The notes under the pieces: model-generated | Seen by the model: the letters and a program-made list of their open reading frames with translations, nothing else | The model's database searches: none | What the model was told of the DNA's origin: nothing | NCBI GenBank assembly: GCA_028824125.1 | Contig: JAPPES010000005.1 | Span: 51,104-115,103, forward strand | DNA from: Candidatus Poribacteria bacterium | Lineage (GTDB): Bacteria > Poribacteria > WGA-4E > WGA-3G | DNA length: 64,000 nucleotides | Direction of reading: 5' to 3' | Part shown: one piece after another, positions 62,575-64,000 of the stretch | Numbering within the stretch: position 1 is the stretch's first letter | How the letters are laid out: each line of letters opens with the position of its first letter | Position numbers and translations under genes: made by a program

Positions 62575-62736
62575 AACGATTGATAGGGTGATGACTCGGA
62601 GTTAAGTGATACTGATGATGCAGCAGCACCCCTCATCTGCTTAACGAGGTGTAGACCATGCCAATGAGGTGTTGAAATTATCCAAACTCTGCTGGGTATA
62701 GAGCCCGCTCTACAGCGTCAGAGGGGGTGACAACAC

Positions 62737-63885
62737 CTATTCCAAATACACCGCACAAGCCTGCAAAACCTCTAATACCGGAATTGTCCGCATACAAGGC
62801 GATGTTCCATCTGGTAACGCCTGACATGCATATTCAAACCCCAAATTAAGGCACGGACTACACGGCACAGCTGCCGTAAGACAAGTCGCATTATCTGTCC
62901 ACGGTCCCCACTGGACAGAATTTGTCGGTCCGTGAAGCGCGATAATCGGTGTTCCCGCCGCCGCAGCGAGATGCATCGGTCCACAATTGCCACTAATAAC
63001 CAAATCCGCTCGCGCAAATAACGCAACAAGCTGATTCACCTGTGTCTGTCCAGCAAGGCAAACCGTCTCACACTTTGTCCGTTCTGCTATCCATTCCGAA
63101 ACTGCCACCTCATCCGGGGACCCAGTCAAAACGATTCGTGCATTATAACGTGTCGCCAGTGTATCTGCTAATGTCACATAGTGTTCCTGTGGCCAGCGCC
63201 GACGCGGTTCCCCGCGCCGCCCCGCCTCCGGATGCAACACAATCAATGGCTCATAAGCCAGAACTTGCTCCCGTGCTAACAAATTCTGGCACCATTCGTG
63301 CTCTGCTTCGCCAACCCAAATTGCAAGTGCTGTATCTTCTGTACTACATCCCAACTCATGCGCAATGCTTAGAAAATTTAGGACTTCATGTTTTCCTGGA
63401 ATATGCGGGATAATGTCAGTAAACAGATAATGACGATATTGATGCCCGGCACTAAATCCGACAAGACGAGACGCGCCGGTTGAGTATGCCAAAAGCGCAC
63501 TAAATCGGGACCAATGTTCCAGATCAATCACTAAATCAAACTGCTCCTTCCGAAGCATCCGAATTAACTGATGGAGTGGATAACGAAATAGAATTCGACG
63601 GTCAATATAGGGACATTGTTCCAAATATGAGAGATTCGTTGGTGATGCCAAAAACGAGAGTTCTGCCTGCGGAAAACTCTTATGGATGGCACGAATGGTA
63701 GGAACTGCCAAAATTGTGTCACCCAACGCGGAGAGCTGGATGAATAGAATCTTTTTTGGGGTGTCCGCTTCGTTCAGGGACGAAGACTTGACTTTCTTAT
63801 TTAGAAAAGTAATGACAGATAATAATATACTGATCGGAATACCGACGTACCGGTCAAAGAATTTTTGGATCCGATTGGATTGCAT
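62737..63885 (-). CDS. Glycosyltransferase family 9 (heptosyltransferase-like)
   Basis: A 382-residue GT-B enzyme: KKILFIQLSALGDTILAVPTIRAIHKSFP at about 45-73 (GT9 start motif), DLVIDLEHWSRFSALLAYST, the HPEAGRRGEPRRRWPQEHYVTLA phosphate region and ISGNCGPMHLAAAAGTPIIALHGPT (about 300-324), the sugar-nucleotide site. A short N-terminal hydrophobic helix is present. It adds a heptose or other sugar to lipopolysaccharide or a surface glycan; acceptor unknown. Single gene at the right edge, pointing left. Confidence 0.9.
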   Translation of the reverse strand: MQSNRIQKFFDRYVGIPISILLSVITFLNKKVKSSSLNEADTPKKILFIQLSALGDTILAVPTIRAIHKSFPQAELSFLASPTNLSYLEQCPYIDRRILFRYPLHQLIRMLRKEQFDLVIDLEHWSRFSALLAYSTGASRLVGFSAGHQYRHYLFTDIIPHIPGKHEVLNFLSIAHELGCSTEDTALAIWVGEAEHEWCQNLLAREQVLAYEPLIVLHPEAGRRGEPRRRWPQEHYVTLADTLATRYNARIVLTGSPDEVAVSEWIAERTKCETVCLAGQTQVNQLVALFARADLVISGNCGPMHLAAAAGTPIIALHGPTNSVQWGPWTDNATCLTAAVPCSPCLNLGFEYACQALPDGTSPCMRTIPVLEVLQACAVYLE

Positions 63886-63944
63886 TGCACGCTATCCATA
63901 GGCACATAAGGTAGATTTTAGAATTATTTGGACACTTTGCACTG

Positions 63945-64000
63945 AGCGAGGTTAGGAAGAAATCAACGGTATGAATCATGGCGAATGCCATACGCGCATT
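63945..64000. repeat. Repeat arm (GCGAGGTTAGGAAGAAATCA family), truncated by window end
   Basis: Same arm as 14326-14386: GCGAGGTTAGGAAGAAATCA followed by ACGGTATGAATCATGGCGAA and ATGCCATACGCGCATT, where the palindrome core differs (CATACGCGC). It continues past the window. Confidence 0.7.

Overview
The window is a stretch of a Gram-negative-type bacterial chromosome of about 43% GC by eye. It has an outer-membrane barrel protein, many lipoproteins and exported beta-propellers, a UPF0182 protein, an S55 peptidase, and intergenic regions full of short palindromic repeats. This mix resembles Candidatus Poribacteria or a related environmental lineage. That assignment is an impression from gene content and repeat style, not a search. 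No rRNA, tRNA, prophage, transposase gene or CRISPR array was seen.

Layout. 1-4.3 kb: DNA-repair or defence genes, namely an XPB-type helicase cut by the window edge, its usual nuclease partner DUF790/Bax1, and an AAA ATPase fused to a PD-(D/E)xK nuclease. 4.3-12.8 kb: metabolism (VOC protein, M55 aminopeptidase, MATE exporter, rhodanese, alpha/beta hydrolase, MoeA, a TPP-binding decarboxylase subunit, acetyl-CoA synthetase). 13-21 kb: cell envelope (two lipoproteins, a gluzincin/propeller/barrel fusion, UPF0182). 21-30 kb: a small DUF5069 protein, PheA, three tandem secreted CBM-like paralogues, epimerase, Rieske protein, gamma-glutamyltransferase and an amino-acid-type binding protein. 30-41 kb: exported propeller, S55 peptidase, thioredoxin-TPR protein, pseudouridine synthase, HAD phosphatase, PdxJ, glutamate dehydrogenase and an NHL protein. 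41-45.9 kb: a lineage-specific three-gene operon followed by 1.4 kb of repeats. 46-52 kb: ferredoxin fusion, BioA, a cytochrome/copper monooxygenase-like protein, methyltransferase, a dsRBD protein and bS21. 52-58.5 kb: TSUP permease, a toxin-antitoxin pair with a TPR-fused antitoxin, an oxidoreductase and groESL. 58.5-64 kb: a DUF2806 protein, an orphan and apparently chimeric HsdS, an Rpn-type nuclease and a GT9 glycosyltransferase.

The most striking observation is that three genes (rhodanese at 7295, DUF5069 at 21165, thioredoxin-like at 35517) are each interrupted by one in-frame TGA exactly where the family has its key cysteine. Coding resumes immediately, with the rest of the domain intact. 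Two of the three TGAs are followed at 11-12 nt by a clean hairpin with a GG-containing apical loop, as expected of a bacterial SECIS. TGA ends many other genes here as a normal stop, so selenocysteine is the simplest reading. Automatic annotation would truncate or miss all three genes.

A second theme is a mosaic of MITE-like elements. At least two families are defined by terminal inverted repeats that carry -10-like sequences (TATAGT or TATAAT) at their tips. Several sit directly upstream of gene starts, and one appears to supply the rpsU promoter.
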